A stretch of DNA of 64,000 nt, from positions 2,202,729 to 2,266,728 of the forward strand of contig CM035362.1 in assembly GCA_020137815.1 (NCBI GenBank), read 5' to 3'. A program made the position numbers and the translations under genes. The notes beneath the pieces were generated by a model that worked only from the letters and a program-made list of their open reading frames with translations, had not been told where the DNA came from and searched no databases. Origin of the DNA: Hormiphora californensis. Lineage: Eukaryota > Ctenophora > Tentaculata > Cydippida > Pleurobrachiidae. Positions 1-12,055 of this stretch are shown in pieces; position 1 is the stretch's first letter, and each line of letters starts with the position of its first letter.

Positions 1-24
1 AAGGGGGTCTACATGACAACGTAC

Positions 25-3011
25 CTGGTATTGCTGGTACTCGCTGATGATGTCAGTAATGTCGCTCTCGGCTTCATTGAACTCCATCTCGTCCATACCC
101 TCACCAGTGTACAAGTGCAGGAAGACCTAAAGAGGAGAAATATCAGTGCCCGATAAATAAAAATGAACTATGGAAAAAAAGAAGTATCGAACTGGTGTCT
201 GTCCTAGTATAATAGGGGCAAACTTTTCAACCTACCTTTCGCCTGAACATGCTCGTGAACTGCTCGTGAATCCTCTTGAAGAGCTCCTGCATGGCGGTGC
301 TGTTTCCGATGAAGGTTCCACTGAGGTCGTAGCCGGGGGGAGGGACGTTACAGACGGCGGTCTTAACGTTACTCGGGATCCACTCGACAAAGTAGGCAGA
401 GTTCTTGTTCTGGATATTCAACATCTGTTCATCGACATCCTGTATTGAACATATGGTTATGCTATATGCTTTCATCTAAAAAGCGGACAGGTTCGACAAG
501 TGGTTTCTGTTTTCTACTTGATAAAAGCGGTTGCCATGGGCGTGAACCCTGTTGCCATGGTCCCGGGACACTTACCTTGGTGGAGCATTTTCCTCGGAAC
601 ATGGCAGCGCAGGTGAGGTATCGGCCGTGTCGGGGATCACAGGACACCATCATGTTCTTGCTGTCAAACATCTGGTTGGTGATCTCAGCAACGGAGGCAG
701 CCTGATAAATGGAATTGTTAATATATCACTCAATTCAGTGCACCAAGCTGCATGGTATGCATAACAGTCAACTCTCGATTTTTTTCCCGGGAAAATTGGT
801 CTCGAAACAGTGAAGCGGTAAATCGAAGCGGTAAATCGAGAGGCACGGTGACGGGGAGGGGCCACTATGGTTACTATGCTTCGCAGTCTGTCTTTCGAGG
901 CTCGTAAGCTCGCACCGGGTATTATATATGAGAGCCGACAGACTGGGAACATGTTAACACTGGGGGCCTCCAGAGAGAGATACGGTAATATAATCGAGAG
1001 CTGACTGCAGCAATGCCTACTTTGTTTTCACCCATTTGACTGTTACGCCTACCAAACTGGTAACAAGTTACAGCTCCAGAATTACCCTAACAAAAATCAG
1101 AATGATAATGTCGAGCACGGATAATTAAAGGATATAGATACCTGTCTGGCTGCGCCGACCCGATCTGATCGATCTGAGAATCAAAACCAGGTCTGGAAAC
1201 GCCAGACAGATAAATTTACAATTAAACCTCGATTTACCACACACTCCATGCAGCTGAGACGCGGTTCGAACACCGGTAAATCATGGTTTAACTGGGTATA
1301 TTGAGAGGTGATTTACCTTGTAACCCTTGTTTCCGGAGGAGCTGAGGGGAGCGAATCCGGACATGAAGAAATGAAGTCGGGGGAAGGGAACCATGTTGAC
1401 AGCAAGTTTCCTCAAATCAGCATTCAGCTGTCCGGGGAACCTGACATGGAGAGACAATTGTAAATTTATCCTCCAGTGGACATGTGATATCATAACATAA
1501 TGCAGTTTAAACTATAATTTTTCTTTTTTTAATAACCCGAATATAACCTGAACACAGGCCTGTATAAACCCTGAATATATTTTTATACAACTGTTGATCA
1601 GTTCCTTATTATACCTGAGGCAGGTAGTAATTCCGCTCATGATAGTAGAGACAAGATGGTTCAGGTCACCGTAGCTGGGGCTCTTCAGTTTCAACGTATT
1701 GTGGCAGATGTTGTAGAGGGCCTCGTTGTCGATGACGTAGCACTCATCGGTGTTCTCAACGAGCTGATGGAAGGAGAGGGCGGCGTTGTAGGGTTCCACA
1801 ATCGTCTCGGAAACCTTGGGAGATGGTGCCACGGAGAAAGAGCAGACAATCCTGGCAGGGGAGGGATGAGTTTTAGTTTTTAATTTCAGTTCTAGTTTCT
1901 AATTAAATCAGTTCTTATATCTAATTAAAATCAAGATTACATGCAGTCGCTTTGCCTTTAGTTTTATCCCACATACATGTCAAATACATTGGGTTAATTA
2001 ATGTTAGTAATTAAGTGCTTACCTGTCAGGGTATTCCTCTCGGACTCGTTTTAGGAGGAGAGTTCCCATTCCGGATCCAGTGCCACCTCCAAGAGAGTGG
2101 GTCAGCTGGAATCCTTGCAGACAATCAACAGCCTCGGACTCCTTTCGAATCACTTCAAATACCTGAAGATATTTTACAATTAATATTTTGTCAGGGGGTC
2201 CCTTGCACCTCTCGCAGCAACTCTCCTGTGACTTTTCAGTTGACAAAAAACGATTTAAGATTATAAATTGTGGTAGTTGTGGAACGATTAATGTTACCTG
2301 ATCGACTAATTCAGCTCCCTCAGTGTAGTGACCCTTGGCCCAGTTGTTACCCGCTCCTGATTGTCCGAAGACAAAGTTGTCTGGTCGGAAGAGGGCACCA
2401 TACTTGCTGCTCTTGATGGAGTCCAGGACAGCGGGCTCCAGATCAACCAGGACAGCCCTAGGTACGTATTTTCCACCCTAGGAAGAAAACATTGCTAATT
2501 ATCAATCTGTGAGTACAGTCAAACCTCGAGTTGACTGATCAGTCCGATAAATCGAGGTTTGACTGCTTCCATAATAAAAATATCTCATAATTAGTCAAGT
2601 AATAAAATGTTTAACTAATTAAGTTTTATACCTGGATTTCATTGTAGTAGACGTTAATCTTTTCTAACAGGACATCGTTATCACCAGCGAAGGTTCCATC
2701 GGTAGCGATCTGGTGCTCTGAAATAAAAATACAATTAGCTGCTTTTACACTCTGGTTTTATACCTGGTTTTATAATGGCTTCACCGGGTATAACTGTGTT
2801 GACTGACGGTACAACTATTCAGGAGCAACTTCAACTAATTTAAAATGTTTGCTTATGATAAGCAGCTTATCACTATTGGAATTGATTACTTTCTCATCCA
2901 CGCGGTAAGTGTTAAAGCAGTTGACTTACCAAGACTGACAGTCTCCCAGAAGGCAAGACCAATCTGGTTTCCGCACTGTCCAGTTTGGATGTGAACGATC
3001 TCCCTCACCAT
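25..3011 (-). CDS. Divergent beta-tubulin, lacks only the C-terminal tail
   Basis: Beta-tubulin polymerises with alpha-tubulin into microtubules and hydrolyses GTP. Nine coding exons (2930-3011, 2632-2717, 2298-2477, 2023-2162, 1615-1851, 1317-1440, 576-701, 236-439, 25-126) join in phase to 427 codons; the acidic tail exon lies left of the window. Visible marks are the N-terminal [10 protein letters not shown], the GTP loop [49 protein letters not shown] and the beta-specific [10 protein letters not shown]. It is fast-evolving at normally fixed places: LHLYTGEG where LHWYTGEG is usual, and PPPGYDLSG in the late core. The start reads Met-Val-Arg-Glu-Ile, one extra Val before the canonical MREI. 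Identification as beta rather than alpha is firm. A specialised (ciliary or germline) isotype is only an inference from the divergence. Confidence 0.95.
2516..2565. mobile_element. Short pogo/Tigger-like MITE in a beta-tubulin intron
   Basis: About 50 bp with terminal inverted repeats starting CAGTCAAACCTCGA and ending TCGAGGTTTGACTG, preceded by TA. It belongs to the CAGTCGGACCCCGATTT family seen near 8654, 11396, 14855 and 16048. A weaker relative sits near 764-841. Confidence 0.55.
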
Positions 3012-3684
3012 CTTGGATTCAACTAATAATTAGTATTAATTATAATGTAGATCTACGACTCGAGTCGTCGGATTAATTGTAATTGAGTCACCGGCCAAGC
3101 CTAGCAAAGCACTAAAGCAGTGACGGTGAGATCGTTTTCAAAGCAGTGCTATTATAGGCATTTTTAGCAGGACAAAGGGTTACACTACAGCAGTAATTAT
3201 TCGTAAATTCAAAGGTTTTAGAATTTAGGATTTGAGGTTGTACTGAGACACGGTCGCATGCTAAAATTAGTGCTGTGTGGAGCACATAAACCAGAGAACC
3301 ACAAAAAGGAAACAAATACCGGCTTGAAATTTTTTCTCTTCCTCCTTTTCTCTCTCCACCGCTAGCAAAGCGGACAATTAAGTTTGCCGGTCCCCTAACC
3401 TGATTAACTATTTTTGTAACATTACAACTACACATACACGTGTTATACCAGTTCCCGGCCCTCCAATTAAGTGACTTAATGGCACCTCTCGATGCAATTG
3501 TAGGGAGAGAAGTGCAATATGTTATAGGGCTGATCTGGCGCCGGTATTATAATCAATTAAAAAATTTGGGAGGCAATAAATTTCGGCAAAACGTTGACAT
3601 CACATACAGCTTGGTGATGTCAATGTTTTGACTAAAATTAGGAAAATTATTTCAATTGTAAGATGTCAGGTTCTCGTCATGTTC

Positions 3685-3722
3685 TGACTGTTTCACGAAC
3701 GCGTTATTTCGTGAAACAGTCA
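3685..3722. repeat. Perfect short hairpin
   Basis: TGACTGTTTCACGAA at 3685-3699 is followed after 8 bases by its exact reverse complement at 3708-3722. No gene context explains it; it is probably a relic of an inverted-repeat element. Confidence 0.7.
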
Positions 3723-4585
3723 TAACTGCAGTCAACCCGTCTGTGGGTAATAACCACTATACGGTCATTATCCTATGTTAGAAACAAATATGCGTACATG
3801 CAGAACTATGCAGTTGTAAACTTTCCTATTTGAAGACATGAGAGGATGAGGAGGACAAAAAGTGAAGCAGGGGAAGTGCAGCACTATTTGGTATTATGGT
3901 GTTTCTATCGACATGCTATATCGGAGAGTGCAAGTGGAGACACTTTTATCTTCAAAATGACATGAACAAGACAGGTTTCTACATAAGCTGGTCGTATGAA
4001 TAAACGATACTGTAAGATGTAAGTAAGTTTTTGGACAGCATAATCTTTTAAAAAGCATCCAATAATTTTCCCGATTTCTCTGGCCTGGTAGTAACTTGGC
4101 TTTTTGAGGTAAGAACCCGATTGAGAATTTAAACTATTTCGGAATTATTGATTTAACTTTTTAACAAACTTTAAATTAAGAATTAACAGTTTAGGTTCCC
4201 CTAGTTTTAAAAAACCCAAAAAAGTGCCTATTAAGTCCGAAAAAAAGAATTGTGAGTTGCGTGCTAAGTCGATAACATGGTCAAACGGATGGGCGAGATA
4301 ACCAACAAGTTGCTAGAGCGTTGCACAATATAATAGTATTTACTCGGGCACCACTAGCGGCCTCTTACTATTACACACATACCGGAACCAACATCCTGGT
4401 TCGGCCAATGAATGGCGAACTTGATGATCACGTGACACAACTTTGGTCCAGTCAAGGGAGCACGTGTTGCGCCAGTGTTGCACCACGTGCATCTAGAGCC
4501 AATGACGGTTCTGTTAGAAGCACAACAAGCTCACACATGTGAGATAGAAACCTGCTTTTGTATGGTACGTGCAGCAGCATCTAGG

Positions 4586-4648
4586 GAGGGTGAGAGAGAG
4601 GGAGGGGAGGGAGGGTGAGAGAGAGAGAGAGGGAGAGGAGAGAGAGAG

Positions 4649-4728
<80 letters not shown>
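4586..4728. repeat. (GA)n microsatellite
   Basis: Degenerate GAGG tract leading into an uninterrupted GA run of roughly 85 bases. Open reading frames of alternating Arg-Glu through it are artefacts of the repeat. Confidence 0.95.
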
Positions 4729-4731
<3 letters not shown>

Positions 4732-5678
4732 AAAGGGAAGACGGTTCGATATGGGAGGAGAGAGACGGTGGGTGAGAAGCTAAGGGGCCACGAGTGGAGC
4801 AGAATTGTAGGCTAGAGGAAGGAAGGTTTAGAGGAAAAGAAAATAAAGGCTAATTAGCGCTAGCGTTCACGTCGAAATTTTGAAGTAACGCGGCGTACAA
4901 GTGTAGAATTTACTGGTATGGAAGAAGTGGTGTGATGCAAAAAGTTAGTTCAGAAATATGACGTTGAATATACCGACTAGAAGATTGGCATAATTGTGTG
5001 CAGATACACTAAGGTGAATAACAGTCAGTTGGCTAGATTTAATGAGGTATTGAGGTAATGAGGAAACATGTAATCTGAAGGGAACCAGCGTGATATTGTG
5101 GAGATATTTCCCGGTAAAGAAAGTTGGGAAAACTTATTCCAAATTCAAACTGTCAGTTTATTCCGATCCATCATGGCGGTAGCTCTCAGAACGGGAGAAG
5201 ATCAATTGCTCTTTAACGCGCGATAATTAGACTAATTAACGATGGTGGTGCTGACAGGTCTCTTGAGAAAAATAAAGAGTTTAGTTGTAGTTGTTTCTCA
5301 AGCAGTTGTACCAAAAAATAAAGTCTGTACAGAACAAACATATGTTCGCACTACTCCTTGAAAATATAATTTACTTGTTGATTTATCTATTTTATTTATT
5401 TGTTTTGTTTATTTTTCAATGGTGATTGTAATAAAGGGCGTGGCCCTTCTTCATCGATTGAGGCTGGGAGCTGAAAGAATCGAGAGAGAAAGGGGGAGAG
5501 AGAGAGAGGGAGAGAGAGATCAGAGAGATGGTCAGATGGGCTTAGTTATGTCGTTTATATCGGTTTTCCAATTACTTTCAACAACATACCTCGCCCCTCT
5601 GGTGTTAGCTTCTGCAAATCACAGTTATTAGCTGCACGTGCAACCCAATTGAATCGATTGAACTAGGGATTCGAGGAG

Positions 5679-5686
5679 TATATAAA
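5679..5686 (+). promoter_or_regulatory. TATA box
   Basis: TATATAAA lies 43 bases upstream of an ATG that opens a signal-peptide-like exon. With a start site about 30 bases downstream, the 5' leader would be about 20 bases. The spacing is typical of RNA polymerase II core promoters. Confidence 0.6.
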
Positions 5687-5728
5687 ACAAGCTGGCTTGC
5701 AGTAGTTGTTAACACAGTCACAGTTGTA

Positions 5729-7154
5729 ATGTTGTCAATCCGGCTCTTGCTGCTACTAATCGGTGTCCTGACTACATCCATCATGGTGAGACAGATTTTA
5801 ATCTACCCCTGAACCCCTTTTCAGGACCTTTCTGAGCATTGGCCTCAGGCCTGACAGTTCAGGACTGTCTGGCTACGCCGGGTTGATGCTTCACCGCCCA
5901 GTCCCCCAAGGGTTGATGCTTCCCCTCCCAGTCCTCCAAGGATTGATGCTTCCCATCCCAGTCCCCCAAGGGTTGATGCTTCCCCTCCCAGTCCTCCAAG
6001 GATTGATGCTTCCCCTCCCAGTCCCCCAAGGGTTGATGCTTTCCCTCCCAGTCACCCAAGGGTTAATGCTTCCCCTCCCAGTCACCCAAGGGTTGATGCT
6101 TCCCCTCCCAGTCCTCCAATTAGGGTTGATGCTTCCCCTCCCAGTCCCCCAAGGGTTGATGCTTATCATCCCAGTCCCCCAAGGGTTGATGCTTCCCCTC
6201 CCAGTTCCCCAAGGGTTAATGCTTCCTCTCCCAGTCCCCCAAGGGTTGATGCTTCCCCTCCCAGTCCTCCAAGGGTTGATGCTTCCCCTCCCAGTCCCCC
6301 AAGGGTTGATGCTTCCCTCCCAGTCCCCCAAGGGTTGATGCTTCCCCTCCCAGTCCTCCAAGGCCGGGTTGATGCTTCCCCTCCCAGTCCCCCAAGGGTT
6401 GATGCTTCCCCTCCCAGTCCCTCCAAGGGTTGATGCTTCCCCTCCCAGTCACCCAAGGGTTGATGCTCGCCCTCCCAGTCCTCCAAGGGTTGATGCTTAA
6501 CCAACCCTTCTCCCCTGCCCTTTCTACTTTTCTGCGGCGGTATAGCCCTCGCTCCTCATGGCAGCCAATATAGCCAACAAAAGTAAATTCCGGTCCTAAG
6601 ACCTAATACTTGTATCACAGATCACTAACTGATTGGCCTCGAAATTAAAGTGGTTTTCGTCCATGGCAACCGCTCTTATCAATTTAAATCAAATCAAGTG
6701 TATAATATGCAGGGTTTACATTACAAATGTAGCGATTGGTAGGGGACGTAGGCGCAATTGGCATTAGGAAAACTCAGCTCAGCTGAATTCGTAATGAGTG
6801 TAGTTTGATCAATATTCATTTTTTGCTAAGGTCCAATTGTCATCTCTGTAACAGTGTACATGTCACTGGTCACAGTACACAGTGTCTCTCTCGTGTTTCA
6901 ATTTCTAGGTCACCTGTCTTGAAACTTCATCTATAATGCCTTGGAATTGGAATTTCACTAAAATATTCAAAAATGGGGGGGGGGATCCTCAGAAATACCG
7001 TACAAATTACTTCATTAGCACTGACATTCAAAATTCCATTCAATATTCTCCAACTGCAGGGAAGACGAATGGGTGGACTGAACTTGAAGCTCGATCAGGA
7101 CGAAGCCGAGGTGGGAGGTGGACTTACCATCTTTCGGATCAGAAAATGAGGTAG
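5729..7154 (+). CDS. Putative small secreted peptide precursor, two exons
   Basis: I do not recognise the product. Exon 1 (5729-5785) sits behind a TATA box and encodes a textbook signal peptide of 19 residues (MLSIRLLLLLIGVLTTSIM), ending at a GTGAGA donor. A good acceptor (pyrimidine tract then CTAG) at 6908 opens exon 2 (6909-7154) in the same phase, giving a 100-residue protein rich in Asn, Arg and Gly with basic stretches near its end (GRSRGGR) that could be processing sites. The intron holds a 30-bp minisatellite. Weak points: exon 2 crosses a run of ten G, where indels are likely, and an alternative acceptor near 7061 (CTGCAG) would give a different C-terminus. Promoter and signal exon are well supported; exon 2 is tentative. 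Confidence 0.4.
5880..6499. repeat. 30-bp minisatellite, about 20 copies
   Basis: Tandem units built around GGGTTGATGCTTCCCCTCCC followed by AGTCCCCCAA. Units differ by point changes (CACC, CTCC, ATCC variants) and a few short insertions near 6118 and 6363. The period is a multiple of three, so several frames stay open, but the array lies between a signal-peptide exon and a clear acceptor, so I read it as intronic. Confidence 0.95.
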
Positions 7155-8267
7155 GGCATTAATTGGTCGGGATAATAGTAAATCTAGATCAGCCTCTGAT
7201 ATCGGTGAACCTGTGTAACTTTCAATACTTACTCTGTTATTATAGACCCCCATTTGTCACCAAATGGAAACAATGGGCGATCCCTCCTCTTTTTATTTTA
7301 AACTACTTATTTTTTACAGGATTCAGGAGTTATGTCGACTAATACTGAAGAAGAGGCTTTTTATTACAACTTCGTGAACCCTGGACATTAGCAGTTTTGA
7401 AGTGAACGATAAGTGAAGAATGGAGATGAAGAAGTTAGTGATATGAAGTGAAGAGTTTTCGTGACATAAGCTCAGAGACGATATGGCGTTATCCGATGAG
7501 AAACATACCACATGATAAATTGTTTGAAACGCCAGCTGCCTGACCAGCCCGTACAAAGAATTTGTGCAGATACTGACACTTTAATTGGGCTATGGTATTG
7601 ATCGTGTGGTGGCGCCACGAAGCTGTATTTAATTAAATCTGTTTTACAGTTGCAATCCCCGAAAATATTTGTGTATTCGTATCCGTTAAAGAACAGAAGT
7701 TCTTGAAGTGTGGCTAATTTGGTGACGCGGGCTTCCCCAAAAAACCGCGGTAGCTGTAGGCGGTAAATGTTAAAGTGAGAGAGAACAGATCTGGTTAACA
7801 TATTTTACCGCCTACCAAAAAACCGCATGTCTATATCTTTTTTAGAAGATTTCACGTGGACTTCTGCATGTGAACTTTGAGTGCGGCTGATCGTTCCAAA
7901 CAGGTGATTTAGTTGTTCTTCGTGACATGTCTCTGAAACGAAGATCTTTCACAACAATTTCAATTAGTGCACTAGCTAGGCTTAGCTGTTTTAGTGTTTT
8001 GGCACATGTTCAATCATATCCTGCTGGGTGAGGTCAGGCATTGCGCTGACATGGCTGACCCCTGCTGCTCCGTCTCATGATACATGTTAGTTTGACATCA
8101 CTAGTCATGGGCTGTCTAGGTGGCCAGGTGTAACCGGTTGTGCGTATCAGTAACCGGTTGTATCTCAGGAACAAAAGATGCTATACGGTCTTGCACTCTT
8201 GCGGTTTTTTAGAAGCTATAAGTAATTAAATCATGTACATAATTGCTGATATTTGAGATCATGATCT

Positions 8268-8369
8268 CCTCGTTTCAGTCTAATTTATCAAAATAATGAT
8301 CGAAATTCCATTTATTGATCGATAAATGGAATTTCGATCATTATTTTGATAAATTAGACTGAAACGAGG
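8268..8369. repeat. 102-bp perfect palindrome
   Basis: Two 47-bp arms, from CCTCGTTTCAGTC to its complement GACTGAAACGAGG, around an 8-base centre. By eye the arms are identical, which implies a recent origin or an inverted-repeat MITE. Confidence 0.9.
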
Positions 8370-9016
8370 CCTTAATTAAAGTCTGATATCAATATATTAT
8401 CCAAATGGTCATTGGTGATAGATTTAAACTTTCTCTTGCAATTCCCTCCCCGTTATAATCGCTCTCTTGCTTCCCCTCTCACACACATGCACTGCCTAAT
8501 TATATATGTAATGACCTGCTTTAATGACTGGATGAGACCTCAGTTACTTATTAATTATAGATTCAACCAGCTCGTGTACAGTCGACCAGAGCTCTCAAGA
8601 TGTCTACTATTAATAGGTTGTTCTTGGAAAATTGGTAATTTTGTAATTATAATAGTCGGACCCCGATTTACCGGGATGCTAGGGGACAGGACTTTTAGCT
8701 TTGCCCCGTAAATCGGGAACAGCTAATGGAACAGCTAGAGCGCAATTATGACCTCATGATTTTATAATTGAACCATGTACGCTTTCAAGTATTAATATAT
8801 TTTTAAGATTATGCTAAAAATATGTAATTTGTTTACCAATTAGCTGTACAACATTTATCGCAATTAGTATATTTTCCACTTGGCAGATCCATTATCAGAT
8901 TAGAGTAAATTTGAACTACTTAATTTTAACATGTTTTGTAGGTTCTCTCTTATTCACCACAATATAATGTCCCCATGTCTTACAGCTCCTGATGCAACTG
9001 TCTTCTTGTATACTTG

Positions 9017-9078
9017 CTGTCTGGCGGCGCCAGACCCCAATTTGACAGTGCGCTCAGATGGGTCGCGGTGCCAGACAG
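9017..9078. mobile_element. 62-bp hAT-like MITE with 8-bp target duplication
   Basis: Element runs from CTGTCTGGCGGC to GGTGCCAGACAG and is flanked on both sides by TATACTTG (9009-9016 and 9079-9086). An 8-bp duplication is the hAT hallmark. Related copies lie at 40723-40787 and 48175-48226, with decayed relatives near 1143-1210, 21640-21700, 29800-29825, 33150-33205 and 46805-46865. Confidence 0.85.
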
Positions 9079-10134
9079 TATACTTGTGTCTTCTTATCTG
9101 TCTAATGAACGATGTACGTGGGTTAAACCCACAAGGCCTTGCAAGATCACTGTTCAGATGATGTGTACGTAGGTTATAAAACCCACAAGGCCTTGCAAGG
9201 ATCACTAGTTATCATGGTTATTGGTTATATGGTTATGATCTTTATAAGCGGTTAAGCCGGCACTATTATAAGTGAAGGTATCTCATTTATCTTGATGAAA
9301 CAGATCATATCATATATCTCTGTTCAGATGATGAAAGCTTCCTGCACGTGCGAATAAAAATAGCTGGCGTTGGAAGTTCGCCTGTAACTTTTGCAATATC
9401 TTACTATTCTACTTCTAACTGTCTTATATTGCCTCTAGTTAGCTCTCTCTCTATCCCTTTTTGTCTACCGCTCCCTCCTTTTCACGAGATCTCTCTATCT
9501 CTCTCTGTCCCTATAATACCTGCCTCTCTCTCTATCTCTCTGGCTAAATCTCTCTATCTTCCCTCTCTCCCTCTATCTCTCTGTGTCCTTCTATCTGTCT
9601 CTCTCTGGCTAAATCGCTCTCTCCTAATGTCTATCTCTCCAACTCTCTCTTTATATCTTTATGTTGTCCTCCTTCTTCATGCTAATGAGTTTCTGGTTAG
9701 TTCTCCTACTGCCAGTAGTACTGGCACATGTTAACTGTCTACGTCAGTATCACATATATCTAGTAGAGCACAAACTACTTTTCCTTTCGAATCGGGCATT
9801 TTCTTATAATTACTGCAATCATGATGGCGATCGGACGGAAAATTACCGAAGCTTTATAGGCAATCAGTAAACCGCATGGATTCCTAAGATTGCTTTTTCC
9901 GGTCGATGTTACATACTATTATCCTACGTTACCGCTGATCATATTGTTTTATGATTTTCCAATGTCGTTGTCTGCCGTTTAGTTATATTATATTACGATA
10001 GCTATAATTATGATACATGGTAGTCGAGCTAGTCTAGAACTTATGAGTATATTCTAATTGTTTGTTGAACAAGTAACATACAATTGTAGTGATAATATCC
10101 GGATGAATGGTGTGACGTGTGTGTTTCTATCAAA

Positions 10135-11388
10135 ATGGCATCAAACCTAACTGATGAAGAGGTTAGTAATTAGTTTGTAGGGATCCTGCAATTGCTGCAG
10201 CTGAGGGACCCCATCAAGGTACCTCAAATCATTAATGGCTCGAGTGTGGGGTTGTTATAGTGGTTTTGGCGGTATGACCCCATTTTAAAAGTCCGCTCAG
10301 ACCGGAGCCTAGCCGTTCCACATTATTGATGGTTCCAAATTTGTTTGTTTCCTCCTGTTCTGTTTGATTCCTTATTGATTTATTGTTTGTCTCATTCAAT
10401 TCCAGATAGTGGAGTTGCGGAAGTTATTTGTAGACTACGATGGAGATGGCAGCGGGGAGCTGGATGTGGAGGAAATGAAGAAACTGGTGGACAATCTGAA
10501 AATTGTTACAACAACTGACGACCTTGATGTGAGTACACGCTGAGTGCAGAAGCCAGAACAAGATATACAGGTGGGGAGCTAGTGCAAGGTATCATGCTAT
10601 AGTGAGGTATCATGCTATAAGTGAGGTATCATGCTAGACGCTAGTGAGGTATCATGCTAGTGAGGGAGAGATCCAATATCCATATGTTATTAGGAGAGAT
10701 CAGAATGATTAATGATCCTTCTATTTTCAGATCATGTACAGTGTTTTGGACTCCGATGGAGGTGGTACTATCGACTGTGACGAGCTTATGAATACCATAG
10801 ATGGCTTCATGCGGGAGGTGTAAGTAAAAACTGATCACTTAACTTAATTAATTAACTTAATTTTTTTCACGTTCTGCTTGTTTGTGAAATGTGAAACTAT
10901 ATTCAGGTACACAGGGAATGAGGTTGAGGAATCATTTACCCACCTGTGCTCAAGTGTAGTGGAAAACTCACAGGGCGACTCACAGGGGGATAAAGTCATC
11001 ACCGCAAAGGATCTTGCCAATGTAACTATTAATATCACCTATATCACCATGTGACAACATGACAACATGACAACGGGCCCATACTGCCCATTATACTGCC
11101 CACAACGTCTTAGCTTTGTAATCTCTATACCGCATCACATGTCATTCATGACCTCTCAAACAAGAATCGGTAAACATCACCATCAAGTTGCGTATAATTA
11201 TACGCAATGAGCTAAATCCTCCCCAATACAATGAACTAAGTTCCTCTTCCCCTCTCCTGCAGGCGATGAATTTGGCAGGGGTCTATATGACTGAGGAAGA
11301 GGTATTATCTCTCTTGAATGAAGTGGACGCCTCCGGGGACGGTGAAATTGACTTTAACGAGTTTAGAAACACTATCTTAGGGTTCTAA
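10135..11388 (+). CDS. Calmodulin/centrin-like protein with four EF-hands
   Basis: A cytosolic calcium sensor by family. Five exons (10135-10161, 10406-10528, 10731-10819, 10907-11021, 11263-11388) join in phase to 159 residues, the usual size for calmodulin-like proteins. Loop 1 (DGDGSGELDVEE), loop 2 (DSDGGGTIDCDE) and loop 4 (DASGDGEIDFNE) carry the expected acidic ligands and final Glu. Loop 3 (DSQGDKVITAKD) ends in Asp and looks weakened. The first exon encodes only nine residues, as in many calmodulin genes. I cannot separate calmodulin-like from troponin-C- or centrin-like without alignment. A poly(A) signal lies at 11713. Confidence 0.9.
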
Positions 11389-11395
11389 AAATAAT

Positions 11396-11484
11396 CCGAT
11401 CCCAATTTGCCGGTCCCCGATTTATTGGGAAAAATGGCCTTTCCCCCGAACCTGGATTCCCGGTAAATCGGAGTCCTACTGTGC
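11396..11484. mobile_element. Degraded pogo-like MITE in the EF-hand gene 3' region
   Basis: Inverted ends TCCGATCCCAATTTGCCGG and CCGGTAAATCGGAGTCCTAC match the CAGTCGGACCCCGATTTACCG family with decay. It probably lies in the 3' UTR. Confidence 0.45.
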
Positions 11485-11712
11485 ATGTATAAATCGATTC
11501 ACTAGATATTATCTCGGAGACTCTTGGAGAGTGGTGAACTTTAATTGCTCAATTCCATGATTCAATTGATTGTATTTTTAACCTAGCAGATAATGCTATA
11601 TTAACTACTGGAAGACCAAAGTGCTGGTCCCTTAAAGTCTTGAAGAAAGTGCGATTAATATTATATGTAAATATGAATGTGTAATCTGTAAATACGACAC
11701 TATTTGTTTTCT

Positions 11713-11718
11713 AATAAA
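11713..11718 (+). terminator. Poly(A) signal AATAAA
   Basis: Canonical AATAAA about 325 bases after the EF-hand gene's stop codon. It is the best candidate for that gene's 3' end. Confidence 0.5.
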
Positions 11719-12055
11719 CACAAGTTCTTTTAAATATCTATCAACGGGAATATTATACCGACATAAATAGCGATCACATACTGCCAGGCGACGATACATT
11801 TGAATAGAATTCGATTTCTTATCCCGTCACTGACACACTGAACGTACAGCCCTTAGCTTTTATAGTTCATAGTTCAAAAGATATTAGTCTTTCAGGCTAG
11901 TTAACTATTTCTAAACTTTATCATGACCTTATTCGGCTAATACATGGCCATTTGAATTGTTCCTTTTTCCTAAGATCTAGTTCTAAAGCTGTTTAATAGC
12001 TGATCTAATTGCGTTACAGACACCATATCTATAATTGGTTCATTCACATATCGTA

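Larger units (their letters stand above)
3012..5678. other. Intergenic, no gene recognised
   Basis: No convincing coding exon on either strand. It holds small hairpins (3594-3624 and 3685-3722), a purine tract with (GA)n near 4586-4728, a second GA-rich patch near 5484-5530, and the core promoter of the next gene at its right end. Confidence 0.5.
7155..10134. other. Intergenic, repeat-bearing, no gene recognised
   Basis: Contains a weak inverted pair of GGCGGTAAA motifs (7741-7815), a perfect long hairpin (8268-8369), a degraded pogo-like MITE (8654-8719), a 62-bp hAT-like MITE (9017-9078), a tandem pair of a roughly 35-bp unit around CCCACAAGGCCTTGCAAG (9120-9205) and a CT-rich tract (9430-9660). 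ORFs here show no family resemblance. Confidence 0.5.

Noticed and set aside
6936-6944. Met-Pro-Trp-Asn as a known short neuropeptide motif
   Set aside because: It occurs once, without flanking dibasic cleavage sites or a repeated array, so it does not support a neuropeptide precursor call.
7472-7801. 109-codon minus-strand ORF
   Set aside because: No family resemblance; it begins beside an inverted GGCGGTAAA motif and has no promoter or splice context.
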